Assembly: GCA_025667525.1 (NCBI GenBank)
Contig: JANFOE010000585.1
Location: forward strand, 361,158-425,157
Direction of reading: 5' to 3'
Source of the DNA: Glebionis coronaria
Lineage: Eukaryota > Streptophyta > Magnoliopsida > Asterales > Asteraceae
DNA: 64,000 nt
Of the stretch, positions 1 to 13,200 are shown piece by piece (positions within the stretch are counted from its first letter, which is position 1; the number at the start of each line of letters is the position of its first letter). The notes below the pieces were generated by a model. That model had not been told where the DNA came from. It worked only from the letters and a program-made list of their open reading frames with translations, and made no database searches. The position numbers were made by a program, and so were the translations under genes.

Positions 1-1288
1 GATTCCATTGCATGGCCAACTCTCACATGTGTACAAGACCCATAGCTTACTGTAAATGGGTTCTACTTCATCATTTTATCAGTCCATGACCTGTTTTTTT
101 ACTGTTTTATACAGCCAACAAATTTAACCAAGATTTTAACCTTGTTTCTTATGGTTTTTCACCTTTTTAATCATGTTTATCAACACCAAATCCCCACATA
201 ACATTTTTATCATCATATAATCATCATATACATATACAATAGGAAATAAAATACATGTTTACATAATCAAAATAACAAGAAGATGAGGAGGACAATCTTT
301 ATACCACCAAGTTGATGTAGGTTATGAGTTTGACATGGATTTGGATGGAGAAACTTGTGCATAGCCAAGACCATCTTCAAGACCACCATTCTTCATGTAT
401 ACCTTGTGGAAAATCAGCCTTAAGACACTATGAAAACTCCTCCTTGGATGTTATAATCACCTCCATTCAATAAGTCTTCAAAAAGGATATCATCTTATGA
501 AAGAATAACATAAGATTTGTGGTGAAATTTTGATCAAATGAGGGTTCTGTTTGAGTTGAGGGGCGGAACAAGCAAGAGAGAAAGGGAGGATTGTATGAGA
601 TTTGCATGGATGGAAATGAGTTGCTAGTTTGAGGTGCTAATGGTTTTGACTAGTGTTAGCTTTCTTATTAAGCTTAGGAAAAGTGTAGTAAAGTTAGCTT
701 AAGGCTTGACACCTAAGGGTGTTGGTGAGTTTTTGGCCGCCCCATGTGTGCTAGTGGGGTGGGACAATGTATTTTGTCCCATCTCACTAGTTTACGGGTG
801 TTCCTCGATTCTAGTTTCCTCGATTTGCGTGCCCTCGGGTCGTTTTACGAAAAAAGTTTTTATAAATTATGAATCAACGTCACAAAACGAATCCAATAAA
901 AATTGTCTCATCAAAAACGGAGTTCGAAAACGTAAATACGTAATCCTAAGGTTTCCGGTTTAGTCGTAAAGGACGTTAAAATAAAATCGTAAGTCCTAAT
1001 CTCTTCTCGTAAATTTGTGAGTTTATGAACCAACACAAATTTAAAACTCCAAAATAATATTCACGGATAAATTTATTTTCTGAAATGTCGGACTGCCACC
1101 AAAGACGGTGTATGTAAACGTAAGCACGTAACGTTGAATCCTCCGGTTTAGACGTAGTCGATGCTACTTCAAGACGTAAATCCAAATTTCTTCCCAAAAA
1201 TAAGTGAGTTCATATTGTAACATTAAAATAATGTTTTTAAATAATATTCGAGAATAAAATATCAACCATAAATTGACGGATTGTCACA
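1..1288 (-). repeat. T1 3' LTR, partial (right end only)
   Basis: The sequence matches the last 1.29 kb of the 5' LTR of T1 (about 48062-49349) with only scattered differences. It ends in gattgtcaca at 1288, directly followed by the purine-rich tract (read on the minus strand) expected beside a 3' LTR. The rest of this LTR, roughly 2.1 kb, lies left of the window. Confidence 0.9.
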
Positions 1289-1300
1289 ACATTTACCCCT
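1289..1300 (-). other. T1 polypurine tract
   Basis: On the minus strand it reads AGGGGTAAATGT immediately before the LTR start TGTGACAATCC. This is the usual place for plus-strand DNA priming. The same tract lies at the same place in T2 (10208-10219) and T3 (22602-22613). Confidence 0.75.
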
Positions 1301-2816
1301 AAACAGGATCTTTGTCCTCAAAGATCATCATACTACTCGCTTCTTATAGAGTTAAAGCCATGTGGGTATTTCCTCCACATTCGTCTTTTCTCACAAGTGC
1401 AATTCATTACAATACGCGAGTTCTATCAAACGTAACTACGGGAATAAGATCAGGCTTAATGTTGACGTACTTTCTCTATCCATGATGTTCACGGGTTTTT
1501 GATGAATGCAACTTTTCGCCGATCTAAACATTACTAAGAAGAATTCAGATTTTAACTTGATAGATATTCCATCAAGTTCGATATACGAAACATAATTCAC
1601 GCAGTCGTTGAAGTCCTAGGGTAGGTCCAGCTTATATGCCTTTCAAACCAATCTTTTATATCATCTCAATGGTCCCATACAACGGGGACTTATATCCCAT
1701 GATTTGTCAGATCATGAATTCATTTTTCCAAGGTTAAAAATTGTGGCATAACTTCGCTACCCATTTGGCACTTCAAGATCTACATTTCATATTCACATAA
1801 CCTCTTGCCTACTACCGGCTGTTAATAATCAGATCCTAATTTCAACAATCATTTCAGGTCTCGTGGGTCGGGTATTCTGTAAGGTTAGGTTCTCCATCAT
1901 AGGAAACCTTAAACCTAAAAGTCATGTTTAACTCACAATGGGTGTATGTCAGGTGTCTTCATCTCAACTCCTGCTTACAGATGCTCTCACATTCAGATCC
2001 TAAGAAGATTCGATCTCGATCCTAATACGATAATTATCAATGATAATCTCTTCAAAGGAAAACGATTATACGGTTCATTACCAAAGGTCATTCATTCAAA
2101 CATAAAACAATACTTATATTACTTTGTATCGTTACTTTACCTCGTCCCTTCGATTGGTGTGGTACATAGTACTCTCATCAAGGTTCGTTCTCAATGATTT
2201 CTGAGCAAATCTCTAGAAATTCGATGCGAAGCGAGGATCTTGATATAGATGTTTGATACAGGCACACTATGTTTACATAACTCTTTTGCATTTATCATTA
2301 ACGGGAATGATATTAGGAGATTTGGTCAGTCTGTCAACGATGACCAAATCTAATCAAATTCAGATGATGACCTTTGCAATAGTTAAACGTTTACTAATGT
2401 ATGAGGCGGTGGCTGCCTTCATAATTTGCCATCAGTACAACTTCTTCTGATAATGATACATTAAATCAGAAATAACAGGAATAGAATACTTATACTTACA
2501 AGATTCCAACATAACTATATCTCACAATCTCCATATTTAGAGAATCATAAGTGGTCTTTTATACATCTAACGCTATCGGCTTCTCTATTTTAATGGTTCA
2601 CATTAGCCGCGAACCCCTTTTTATTATCTATATTATTCTTTCCACAAACATCGTTCATATTTAAATTGTTCGGCAATTTATTTTGCACCTTCATTATTAA
2701 GAAATACATCGTAATTGATTCTTTATCTTTTTTATATAATATGTCAGTATCTATATTATTCTCATGATGATGTAATTATCATGTCCACAATTCACTCAGA
2801 TATTCTTTCTATATTA

Positions 2817-3687
2817 TAGGGGTGAGCAGGCCCGACCGAAACCGAAACGACCCGACCGAACCGAGAAAACCGACTGAACCGAGCCCGATACCGAGCTAAT
2901 CGGTTCGGTAGTCGGTTGGTAAAAATGTTATTTTCGGTATTCGGGTCGGTTCGGTACAAAAACCGACATAAACCGAATTAACCCGATATATCCCGAGAAA
3001 AGTAAGAGGAGTATTGTTACATACTGTTTATTTGTTTAACATAGCATAATATGCATCTCTGTCAAAGATATAGCCACATATCTTTCTCTCTCTTTTTTTT
3101 TATTATCTCAGCCATCTTAAACATCAATCCATCTCTGTCAAACTTCATCTCCAAGATTTCAAGATCTTCATCTTTGTCTTCGTCTTCAAGATCTTCATCT
3201 TCAATCTTTGTCTCAAGCTTCAATGAAACCACATATTCAAGATCTTCATCTCCAAAACTTTCAAGATCTTCAAGATTTTCAAGATCTTCAAGATTTTCAA
3301 GATCTTCAAGATTTTCAAGATCTTCAAGGTTTCCAAGATGTTCAAGATCTTATATCGTAACATTGGTAACATTAGGGCTGGAAAAACGGACTTGTTTCAT
3401 CTTCAAGATTTTATATCTTTTATAGATCTTCAAGATTTTATATGGTTCTGGCTGTAAATTGGTGTTTGGATTTTTTTTTCCTGATTTTTTTAGCTGTAAC
3501 GGGGTGTTTAGTATAACGAATTCGGGTTTGGTATAACCCGACTGAAACCCGAGTATATACCGAGTTAATACCGAACCGAACCGACCTTTTCGGTTTCGAT
3601 TTCGGTTCAAGTTTCTGAGCTTTCTCGGTTTCGATAAATCTCGGGTCGGGTCGGGCCGGGTCGGTTCCGGCCCGAAGCTCAGCCCTA
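2817..3687. mobile_element. hAT-type non-autonomous DNA element (MITE-like), 871 bp
   Basis: The element is flanked by a perfect 8-bp direct repeat, ctatatta, at 2809-2816 and 3688-3695. An 8-bp duplication is typical of hAT transposons. The ends are inverted repeats: taggggtgagc on the left, and tagggctgagc when the right end is read on the other strand (10 of 11 match). About 200 bases inside each end are GC-rich and carry many CCGAACCG/CGGTTCGG units, while the centre is AT-rich with an 18-bp minisatellite. There is no transposase frame, so it would need one in trans. It lies inside the T1 internal region and therefore inserted after T1. T2 and T3 lack it at the matching site. Confidence 0.88.
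3155..3360. repeat. 18-bp minisatellite inside the hAT-type element
   Basis: The unit is agatcttcaagattttca, with about four near-perfect consecutive copies at roughly 3258-3340 and looser, shorter tcttcaaga units on either side. It forces a Ser/Arg/Phe-rich reading frame at 3051-3425 that I do not regard as a gene, because it is made of the repeat. Confidence 0.8.
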
Positions 3688-6600
3688 CTATATTATGCGT
3701 CAGTAATTACGTTCACCTTCCTGATGAAATAAATATCACAACCGTATTTATTCAAAATTATTTCTTCATATCTTCTATGTTTTTATTTCGTCTTTACTAT
3801 CATTTTTATCCGTTTTACTCAATCCGACGTTTAAAGCGTCGATAATTATTACAACTAATTAAATAATAAATTTTCAATTTTTATGAAATGTAAACATAAA
3901 GATTTTAAATTTCTTAGTTCGACCAACTATATAAAATGTTCAAAATAATTTGAATTTAATTAACAAGTTTTTTGTTGATTTATCGAAAATATTTAATAAG
4001 ATTTCGTAAATGTTCGAAAAACCTTTGTTTATACTTTGGTCAAAATTTTCTTAGTTAAAAGCAAAAGGTGTCGTTTCAAATTTCAAGTTATGGTTTAAAT
4101 GGTTTCCTCAATCCCTTTTAGGTTATCTTAAGGTATACACAAACATTTACCCCTAAACAAAAGTTTAGTTAAATGGTTTGTGTATAAGGGAATAATCCCT
4201 TAAAATCCTTTGTTAAAACATTTGTCAAAACATATTTCCATTTTCTTTTTGTTATAACCCTAAGTCTTAAATGACTTCTAAATTTTGAAGAGTCAATTTA
4301 TATTCCATTATCTATCAATCACACGGTTAAATAATGTAAAGGATTAAGTTTTTAATCTCATGTTAATTATTCAAGGTACAGGTTTTCACTGTTTGGCCAA
4401 TTCAGGGCAGTCTATAAATAATTATTAACTCATTCTATTCTTATAAACAAACAAATAGTTCTTAATGATCACGAGCACGAATTTATCAAATTACAGCCTA
4501 CACACGTGATTCACCAAATTTATGAATACCACATGTGTATTAGTCAATCCAAACGACATCACGTGAAACTCATAATGTTCATTACAAGTTCTGGATGTGG
4601 TGATTGTAATAGATAATCTCTTTCGCAGATGCGAAGTTGATGATAACCATGCTATGGATCAAATTGCTAGAACCTTGTAAATGATCGAACAAATCTTCCA
4701 TTTCGAGTTATGGATATCGTTTTCGATTGTCAATTTACTCAGTTCACAGTAACCTATAAATATAAGGAATGATAACACCATAGCTCTTCAGGATGACAGG
4801 CTTGGTATAATAAAATCTTTCTCCGACAACTCACTCAGTTGTACGGTAATTCCTTAAATTCAGATGGTGCTGACGTACAGTGCACAAGTCACAAGTGCAG
4901 CACCGGGAATTCAATCAATACTAATTTCAACTTGCATTAGTGGCGAAAGTCTAGGTAATTCACCATCAAATACATCCTAAAGTTTCAGATAACATAAACA
5001 TCTTTTAATAAATTCATATTAAGTTCTTCTAGATTATAATATCTATAACTAATTTACGTCCATTCATGGTATAATTTCAAGTCTAAATACAGGATATGGT
5101 CATCCATCGAGAATTATTTAGATCACCTTTGATAATCAACATCTTATCATTTAGGGGAATTCTACTTGAGTTCCCATCAATTAAGACAATGTCGTCATGT
5201 CATAATCAATCAATCCATTCTACTGGCACTATCAACCTTCCAGTTTTATCGTCGTTGATAAGATGTGAACTTCTCAAAAGACTAATAATAATTCTCAATC
5301 CGTCCACAGTATTCAAGGATATCTGGAGACATAACTAATCTCTAAAAGAGTAAGGTCAACGCATAATCTATGCGAGAGAATTTCAAATCAGATATAGACG
5401 AAAACATTTAACGAGTATGAATATATCCCATGTTTTCATAATTTGAGTACGCATTCGAAAGCTCCTCAGATCGTCACCCAGGTCATTCAAATGAAATCAA
5501 ATCATAAGAAATGATAAGAATGTCAATACATCCAGTCGGGTATCAACACTCGGTAATCAGATACTTTTCCTAAGAATCTTACTACGGGAGAATTTGGACA
5601 AGAAAGAATTGTCAATTGTCAAATAAGACAATTTCCACAGATGAGTAAATTAGACTCAGAAGAATAAATAGTATGGGCACATATGTAGGTGTCCCTAACG
5701 CTATGTCCCTATTTTTCACTTCTTGCAGATCTCATAAAATTTAATCTTTCACAATCCTTAAAGAAATTATTAATGTTTATTCATTAGTTTTGTGGTGACT
5801 ACTAATCAGCCTTGCATGGATCATTCCAAATTGTATGTAGGCGCGCAACTATATACAATTTCAAGATTAACTATGCAATACTCAGTTCGTCAAAATTTTA
5901 TCATCCATGTTTATAGTAAAATCATTTTCATGCTTAATTCTTAGATAAGAATCAAGAATAAATTTACAAAGATTTTCTTTATTATGAAAACAATTAAGTT
6001 TTCCCAAGTGCTTTATAAACAACTTCATTTCGATAACAATCACTTATAAATCTCACTTTGAATAATCCATACGGTGATGAAGATTCAATTTTTCTCAAGG
6101 GATACTGTTTTATTTTTATAAAAACAATGAGTGATCTGCAAAGGAGTGATGAAAGCTTGTTCACCAAGAACTAACTACGATATGATAGGAAATGAGCTTA
6201 GCCAATTAATCATGAGGTTCATGACCTCGATGCCACTCAAAAGAATAATCTACAACGTAACTCAATCAATATGAGTACTTGTTCAATGGTTGCATCACTA
6301 ATGCGAACATTAGGATGAAGCAAGAAAAGATAGATAACATCGATACATGTAGAATTTAGCAATCAAAGGTAGTCTTTTTCATTAATCACAAACAAGTCGA
6401 AATTGTACCGTAACACATTACGTGTCACTATGTCATACAATTTCTCAGAACTCATCCTACCAACTGATATCTCAGTTAAGTTAGGGATTCTTAGAAGATA
6501 CCACAATGAATACTAATCTACAAGAGTCATTAGGTGTTCCACATGTCCCGGAAGATCCATCGGTCCCAATTCAAAAGAAGATTTCTTCAATTTATTTCTT

Positions 6601-6730
6601 GGACACTGGGCATCCTCGTTAGTGGACAATGGCCTAGGAACAACCCTTAACACAAACTAACAATCAATTAAAACCTTATAATTCAATCACAGGACTTAAC
6701 GACTTCCTCTTAACAATCTCATATTCCATA

Positions 6731-9700
6731 TGTAACACCCCCAAATTTATACAGCTCAATACAACGGAAGACTAGTTGGTGTTACGGGATAGCACATTAC
6801 TCACATCATAGACAACGCATAAAAATCGCGTTGTTTATTAATAAAGCATATCCATTCATAAATATCAAAGTTACATAGGTCCCAAGTCATTTGTATTTAA
6901 TACAGGTTTTACAAAGCATGTGAATGGAAATAAGTATTTAGGTGCGGGCCATGAATTCTTGTTGTCTTCCCGAGAATTACCTTCAAGTACCTGAGATAAA
7001 ACATGTTAAAAGAAAAGGTCAGCGATAACGCCGAGTGAATTCATAGAGTTTAATAAAATCCATCAATACAATATCAGTATAAAATTATTACTGAAAATCA
7101 TTTTGTACAAATCATTTTAATAGGCCATAAAATAGCCAAAGTCATTTTATACAAATCTTCATCAAAATCACAATATAGGCGTTTGCCTTAAAAATCATTA
7201 TACGAGCCAATGTCGTAAAAACATCATACAATACGTTTGATAACGTTGTATAGATTAAATAAAAACCGTTATATGAATATGGTTATGAAAACCAAAACAC
7301 GAACATAATATCAATAGTATGACCCTGTATTGCTAGTCAGGCAAAACATCGTAATTCGGAGCGTCTAGTAGTATAGTTGGATTATTATAAGGGGCATGAC
7401 ATTGTTACCTTACTAAACCAAACAATGGATAGCTAACCCGATACTCAATTTGCCCATCTAAAGTAGCGTTTCGTCACAAAGGTCACGCTATAGAAACCTT
7501 CTCATACATAAATTCGCTTACCAATCAATGTGGCACGACGGGGATCAACCGTCAAGGCGCGAACTGGGGTGATCGTCCCCAAATAGTACTATTATATGCA
7601 TAAGCGTCTACCAAATCCCGGTAGTTCACAATTCATGCTAATGGGACTTTTAGTGACATAACCTAACTTTAATAATCCATTTAATTTCATCTATCGGGTC
7701 ATTTAATCATTTATCGGGTCATACAATCGGGTCATACAATCATTCGGGTCCAAATCAATAAGCAAACAATCGTGACAAATGGTGTCCTATTTTATAAAAA
7801 CTAACATCTTATCTCCCTCGCGGGTTTATAAAATATTTCATAAAAACATTTAAAAGAGTGCGAGGCTATGAACTCACGTTGATGTGGGAAGGTGGGTTAT
7901 CGGCAATTCAGACGTACGGTACGCGCTTCAATCACGGAAACCTAGACAAATAATACTCGTCTTAGACTCATGTCCAATGACTTTATAAAAATAACAATTA
8001 TGTATACATATGATGATTATATATATATGATGATCAAGTGGGTTTACATATTCTCATTTACTCATTTTAGTGTTATGTGTCGATAACTTTTATACTAGTT
8101 TTCTAGTTTTACCTATTTACGTGTTTTAAGTCCAATAAACTTATTATAAGTTCTTTAACTTGTATTAATCCATGTTATACTTATATTATCAGTATCTACA
8201 CTTTACAAGTTGGGCCTAAATGGGTTAAGCCCAATAAATAAGTTTATAAGTGTTTTAGTTCATTTTGTTGTTTTATTAGTCCAATAACGTTAACTTATCC
8301 CGTTAATGTCCGTATGTTATATAGTTCGGATTTTATCGGTTTTTACTTGTTATATATGTTTATATATCAGTATATGAGTTTTATAAAGATCAAATTAGAC
8401 GGGTCCAACTGTCTAAGTTTTATTTAGCAAAAACGTTAATTTTACGGTAATAGCCGAAAAAGTCGTAAAAATCATGTTTATAGTTTTATAACTTATAAAA
8501 CTTATCAAACTACCATTTTCATAAAATGTCCATTTATTTATCCTTATACCTATTTATATAAATGTATTATATAAGTTAGTGGGTTTTAATTCACATTTTA
8601 TACTATTTTTATTTGAGTGCTTATATAATATTATTATACTTTAATTCTTCAAAATCTGATTTTTAGTTTCATCTTCACCATTTTTATCATATCTAGAGTT
8701 CTACAATGAGTTAGAAGCTCATTTTTGGATGGAATGAACTTCATATTATGTGCTACAAATAAGTTAATTATAGCTACTGCTCATTCTATGTTTAACTATC
8801 CTTAACAGTCCCTACAAAACAGACTATTCAGATTAGCACACTCATCTTGTTTTGATCATATCTCACTCATTTTGATGATTCCATTGCATGGCCAACTCTC
8901 ACATGTGTATGACATCTAATACTTACTTTAAATTGATTCCACCATGCCATTTTATCAGTTTATCATTCGGTAACTTAATGTTTTTATACAGCCATCATAT
9001 TTAGCAAGATTTTAACCTTGTTACCTATGGTTTTCCATCTTTTTACCCATGTTTATCAAATCTATCAACACCAAATCCCCACATAATATTTTTAATCATC
9101 ATTCATCATCATATAAATATACATAAATAAAGAAAACACAAGATTACATAATCAAAATAACAAGAGGATAGGAAGAACAATCTCTATACCACCATTAGTG
9201 ATGAAAAGATGAGGTTTTTGATGAACAAGACTTGGTTTTGGGTAACCAATCTTATGAGATATCAACACCACTTCTAGGATCACCAAGTATTTGTAGATTC
9301 CTCCAAAAATCATCCTTTGTTCTTCATGAAAACTCCTTGAGAAATCAGCCCCAAACTCCCTTGAAAACTCCTTTTTACATGTTAAGATCACCTCCAATCT
9401 TCATAACTTCAATAGGTTTTCATCATATGTAAATTATACATATGATTCCATGGTTAAATTTGATCAAATGAGGGTTGTTTTGGGTGAATATGGGACGAAA
9501 TAAGAGAGAGAGGAGAGTGTTTATGGTGGTTTGCATGAGTTGAATGAGAGAAAGTGGTATGAGTTGCTAGTTTTGGTGTAGTTGTAAGCTTACTAGTTAA
9601 GCTAGCTTACAAGTGTTATCTTGTTAGCTACATTTTGCTACATATTGTGATGTGGTGGCATACTTTAGCCATGCCATGTTAGTGGTGTGGGGCAAGATTT

Positions 9701-10207
9701 ATCTTGTCTCATCCCACTAATTTACGGGTATTCCTCGATTCTAGTTTCCTCGATTTGCGTGCCCTCGAGTCGTTTTACGAAAAACGTTTTTATAAATTAT
9801 AAATCAACGGCACAAAACGAATCAAATAAAAATTGTCTCATCAAAAACGGAGTTCGAAAGCGTAAATACGTAATCCTAAGGTTTCCGGTTTAGTCGTAAA
9901 GGACGTTAAAATAAAATCATAAGTCCCAATCTCTTCTCGTAAATTTGTAAGTTTATGAACCACAACAAATTTAAAACTCCAAAATAATATTCACGGACAA
10001 CTTTATTTTCTGAAATGTCGGACTGTCACCAAAAACAGTGTATGTAAACGTAAGCACGTAACGTTGAATTCTCCGGTTTAGACGTAGTCGACGCTACTTC
10101 AAGACGTAAATCCAAATTTCTTCCCAGAAATAAGTGAGTTCATAAAATGATATTTTCAAATAAATGTTGAGAATAAAATATCAACCATAAATTGACGGAT
10201 TGTCACA
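6731..10207 (-). repeat. T2 3' LTR (3477 bp)
   Basis: On the plus strand it begins tgtaacaccc and ends gattgtcaca, the TG...CA ends of an LTR read on either strand. It aligns throughout with the split 5' LTR of T2 and with the LTRs of T1 and T3. I see no supported gene in it. Confidence 0.93.
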
Positions 10208-13200
10208 GCATTTACCCCTAAACAGGATCTTTGTCCTCAAAGATCATCTTACCTTACTACTCGCTTCTTATAGAGTTAAAGCCATGTGGGTATTTCCTGC
10301 ACATTTGGTCTTTTCTCACAAGTGTAATCCATTACAATACGCGAGTTTCATCAAACATAACTACGGGAATAAGATCAGGCTAAATGTTGACTTACTTTCT
10401 CTATCCATGATGTTCACGGGTTTTTGATGAATGCAACTTTTCGCCGATCTAAGCTCTACTAAGAAATAATCAGATTCTCACTTGATAGATATTCCATCAA
10501 GTTCGATATACGAAACATAATTCACGCAGCTCTTGAAGTCCTAGGGTAGATCCAGCTGATATGCCTTTCAAACCAATCTTTTACATCATCCCAATGGTCC
10601 CATACAATGGGGACTTATATCCCATGATTTGTCAGATCATTAATTCATTTTTCCAAGGTTAAAATTTTTGGCATAACTTCGCTACCCATCTGGCACTTCA
10701 AGATCTACATTTCATATTCACATAACCTCCTGCCCACTATCGGCAGTCAATAATCAAATCCTAATTTCAATAATCATTTCAGGTCTCGCGGGTCGGGTAT
10801 TTTGTAAGGTTAGGTTCGCATCATAGAAAACCTTAAACCTAAAAGACATGTCCAACTCACAATGGGTGTATGTCGGGTGTCTTCATCTCAACTCCTGCTT
10901 ACAGATGCTCTAATATTTAGATCCTAACAAGATTCGATCTCGATCCTAATACGATAATTATCAATGATAATCTTTCCAAAGGAAAACGATTATACGGTTC
11001 ATTACCAAAGGTCAATCATTCAAACATAAAACAAGACTTCTAGTGTTTTGTATTGTTACTTTACCTCGTCCCTTCAATTTGGGGTGGTAAACAGTACTCT
11101 CATCAAGGTTCGTTCTCAATGATTTCTGAGCAAATCTCTATAAATTCGATGCGAAGCGAGGATCTTTATAAAGATGTTCGATACAGGCACACTATGTTTA
11201 CATAACTCTTTTGCATTTATCATTAACGGGAATGATATTAGCAGATTTGGTCAGTCTGTCGACGATGACCCAAATCGGATCAAATTCAGATGATGACCTT
11301 TGCAATAGCTAGACGTTTACTAATGTATGGGGCGATGTCTGCCTTCATAATTTTTCATTAGTGCAACTTCTTCAGACAAAGATACTTTTAGTCAGAAATG
11401 ACATAAATAGAATACTTATACTTACAATTTCCAACATAACTATATCTCACAATCCTCCATATTTAGACAATCACAAGTGGTCTTTAAAACATTTAACGCT
11501 ATTGGCTTCTCAATTTTAATGGTTCACATTAGTCGCGAACCCCTTTTTATTATCTATATTATCCGTTTTACAAACATCGTTTATTTTAAATTGTTCAACA
11601 ATTTATTTTGCACAGTCATTACTAAGGAACGTGTCCTAATTGGTTCTTTATCTTTTTATACATAATGTGTCAGTAATTACGTTCATCTTTCTAGATATTT
11701 TCTAAGTTTCAGTTTAGTTTCAGCTATCATTTTTTTATCCGTTTTACTTAATCTGACATTTAAAGCGTCGATAATTATTACAAGTAATTTAAATAATAAT
11801 TAGTTAATTTTTATGAAACGTAAACGTAAAAATTTTAAATTTCTTAGTTCGACCAATTATAATAAAATGTTCAAAATAAATTTGACTTTAATTATCAAGA
11901 TTTTTGCTGATTTATCGAAAATAATTAAAAAGATTCGTAAATGTTTGAAAAATCTTTGCTTATACTTTGGTCAAAATTTTCTTAGTTAAAAGCAAAAAGT
12001 GTCGTTTCAAATTTCAAATCATGGTTTAAATGGTTTCCTCAATTCTTCTTAAGTTGTCTTAAGGTATGCAAAAACATTTACCCCTAAACATAAGTTTAGT
12101 TAAATATTTTGGTTATAAGGGAATAATCCCTCAAAAAGTTCTTTGTTAAAACATTTGTCAAAATATATTTTCACTTTCTTTTTAGTATAACTCAAAGTCT
12201 CAAATGACTTCTAAATTTTTGAAGAGTCAATTTATATTCCATTATCTATTAATCACACGGTTAAATCATGTAAAGTATTAAGTCTTAAGTCTTATGTTAA
12301 ATATTCAGGGTACAATTTTTAATTGTTCGGCCAATTCAGGGCAATCTATAGTCAATTATTAACTCCTTCATATTCGTATAAACAAACATATGGTTCTTAA
12401 TGATCACAAGCATGAATTTATCAAATTACAGCCTACACACGTGATTCACCAAATTTATGAATGCTACATGTGTATAAGTCAATCCAAACGACATCACGTG
12501 AAACTCATAATGTTCATTACAAGTACCGGATGTGGTGATTGGAATAGATAATCTTTTTCGCAGATGCGAAGTTGATGATAACCATGCTGAGGATCAAAAA
12601 CCTTGTAAATGATCGAACAAATCTTCCATTTCGAGTTATGGATATCGTTTTCGATTGTCAATTTACTCAGTTCATAGTATTCTATAAATATAAGGAATGA
12701 TAACACCATAGCTCTTCAGGATGACGAGCTCGGTGGAATAAAATCTTTCTCCGACAACACTCTCAGTTGTACGGTAATTCCTTTAATTCAGATGGTGCTG
12801 ACGTACAGTGCACATGCCACAAGTGCAGCACCGGGAATATGATCAATACCAATTTCAACTTGCCTTAATGTAAAAAGTCTAGGTAATTTACTAACAGATA
12901 CTTCCTAAAGTTTCAGATAACAGAAACATCTTTTTAATAAATTCATATTAGGTTCTTCTAGATTACAATATCTATAACTAGTTCACAACCATTCATGGTA
13001 TAATTTGAAGTCTAAATGCAGGATATGGTCATCCATCAAGAATTATTTAGATCACTTTTGATAATCAACATCTTATCATTTAGGGGAATTATACTCGAGT
13101 TCCCATCAATTAAGACAATGTCGTCATGTCATAATTAATCAATCCATTCTACTAGCACTATTAACTTTCCAGTTTCATGGCCGTCGATAAGATGTGAACT

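Larger units (their letters stand above)
1289..6730 (-). pseudogene. T1 internal region, 3' part: degenerate pol (integrase and reverse transcriptase remnants)
   Basis: No long open frame survives. Minus-strand reading still shows pol landmarks in order. The reverse transcriptase GYHQLR motif is at 4631-4648. An in-frame stop is at 4491-4493, followed by the catalytic-loop position, where the two Asp are replaced (Lys-Asn). Integrase core remnants include a VDRLTKS motif near 2319-2337, a DPRFAS-like segment with a TAG stop at 2213-2215, and a YHP segment. The integrase tail lies near 1340-1560. Both stops are found at homologous positions in T2 and T3. The region is broken at 6730 by T2 (target duplication ccata, 6726-6730) and by the hAT-type element at 2817-3687. 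Assignment to Ty3/gypsy is firm; the Tekay lineage is likely from the integrase-tail wording. Confidence 0.8.

Noticed and set aside
706..963. Short plus-strand frame repeated in several LTRs (also 9687-9893, 22031-22276, 30813-31058)
   Set aside because: Its recurrence is due to LTR copies; frame length varies and no domain is recognisable.
3051..3425. Ser/Arg-rich 124-codon frame
   Set aside because: It is the translation of an 18-bp minisatellite inside a non-autonomous DNA element.
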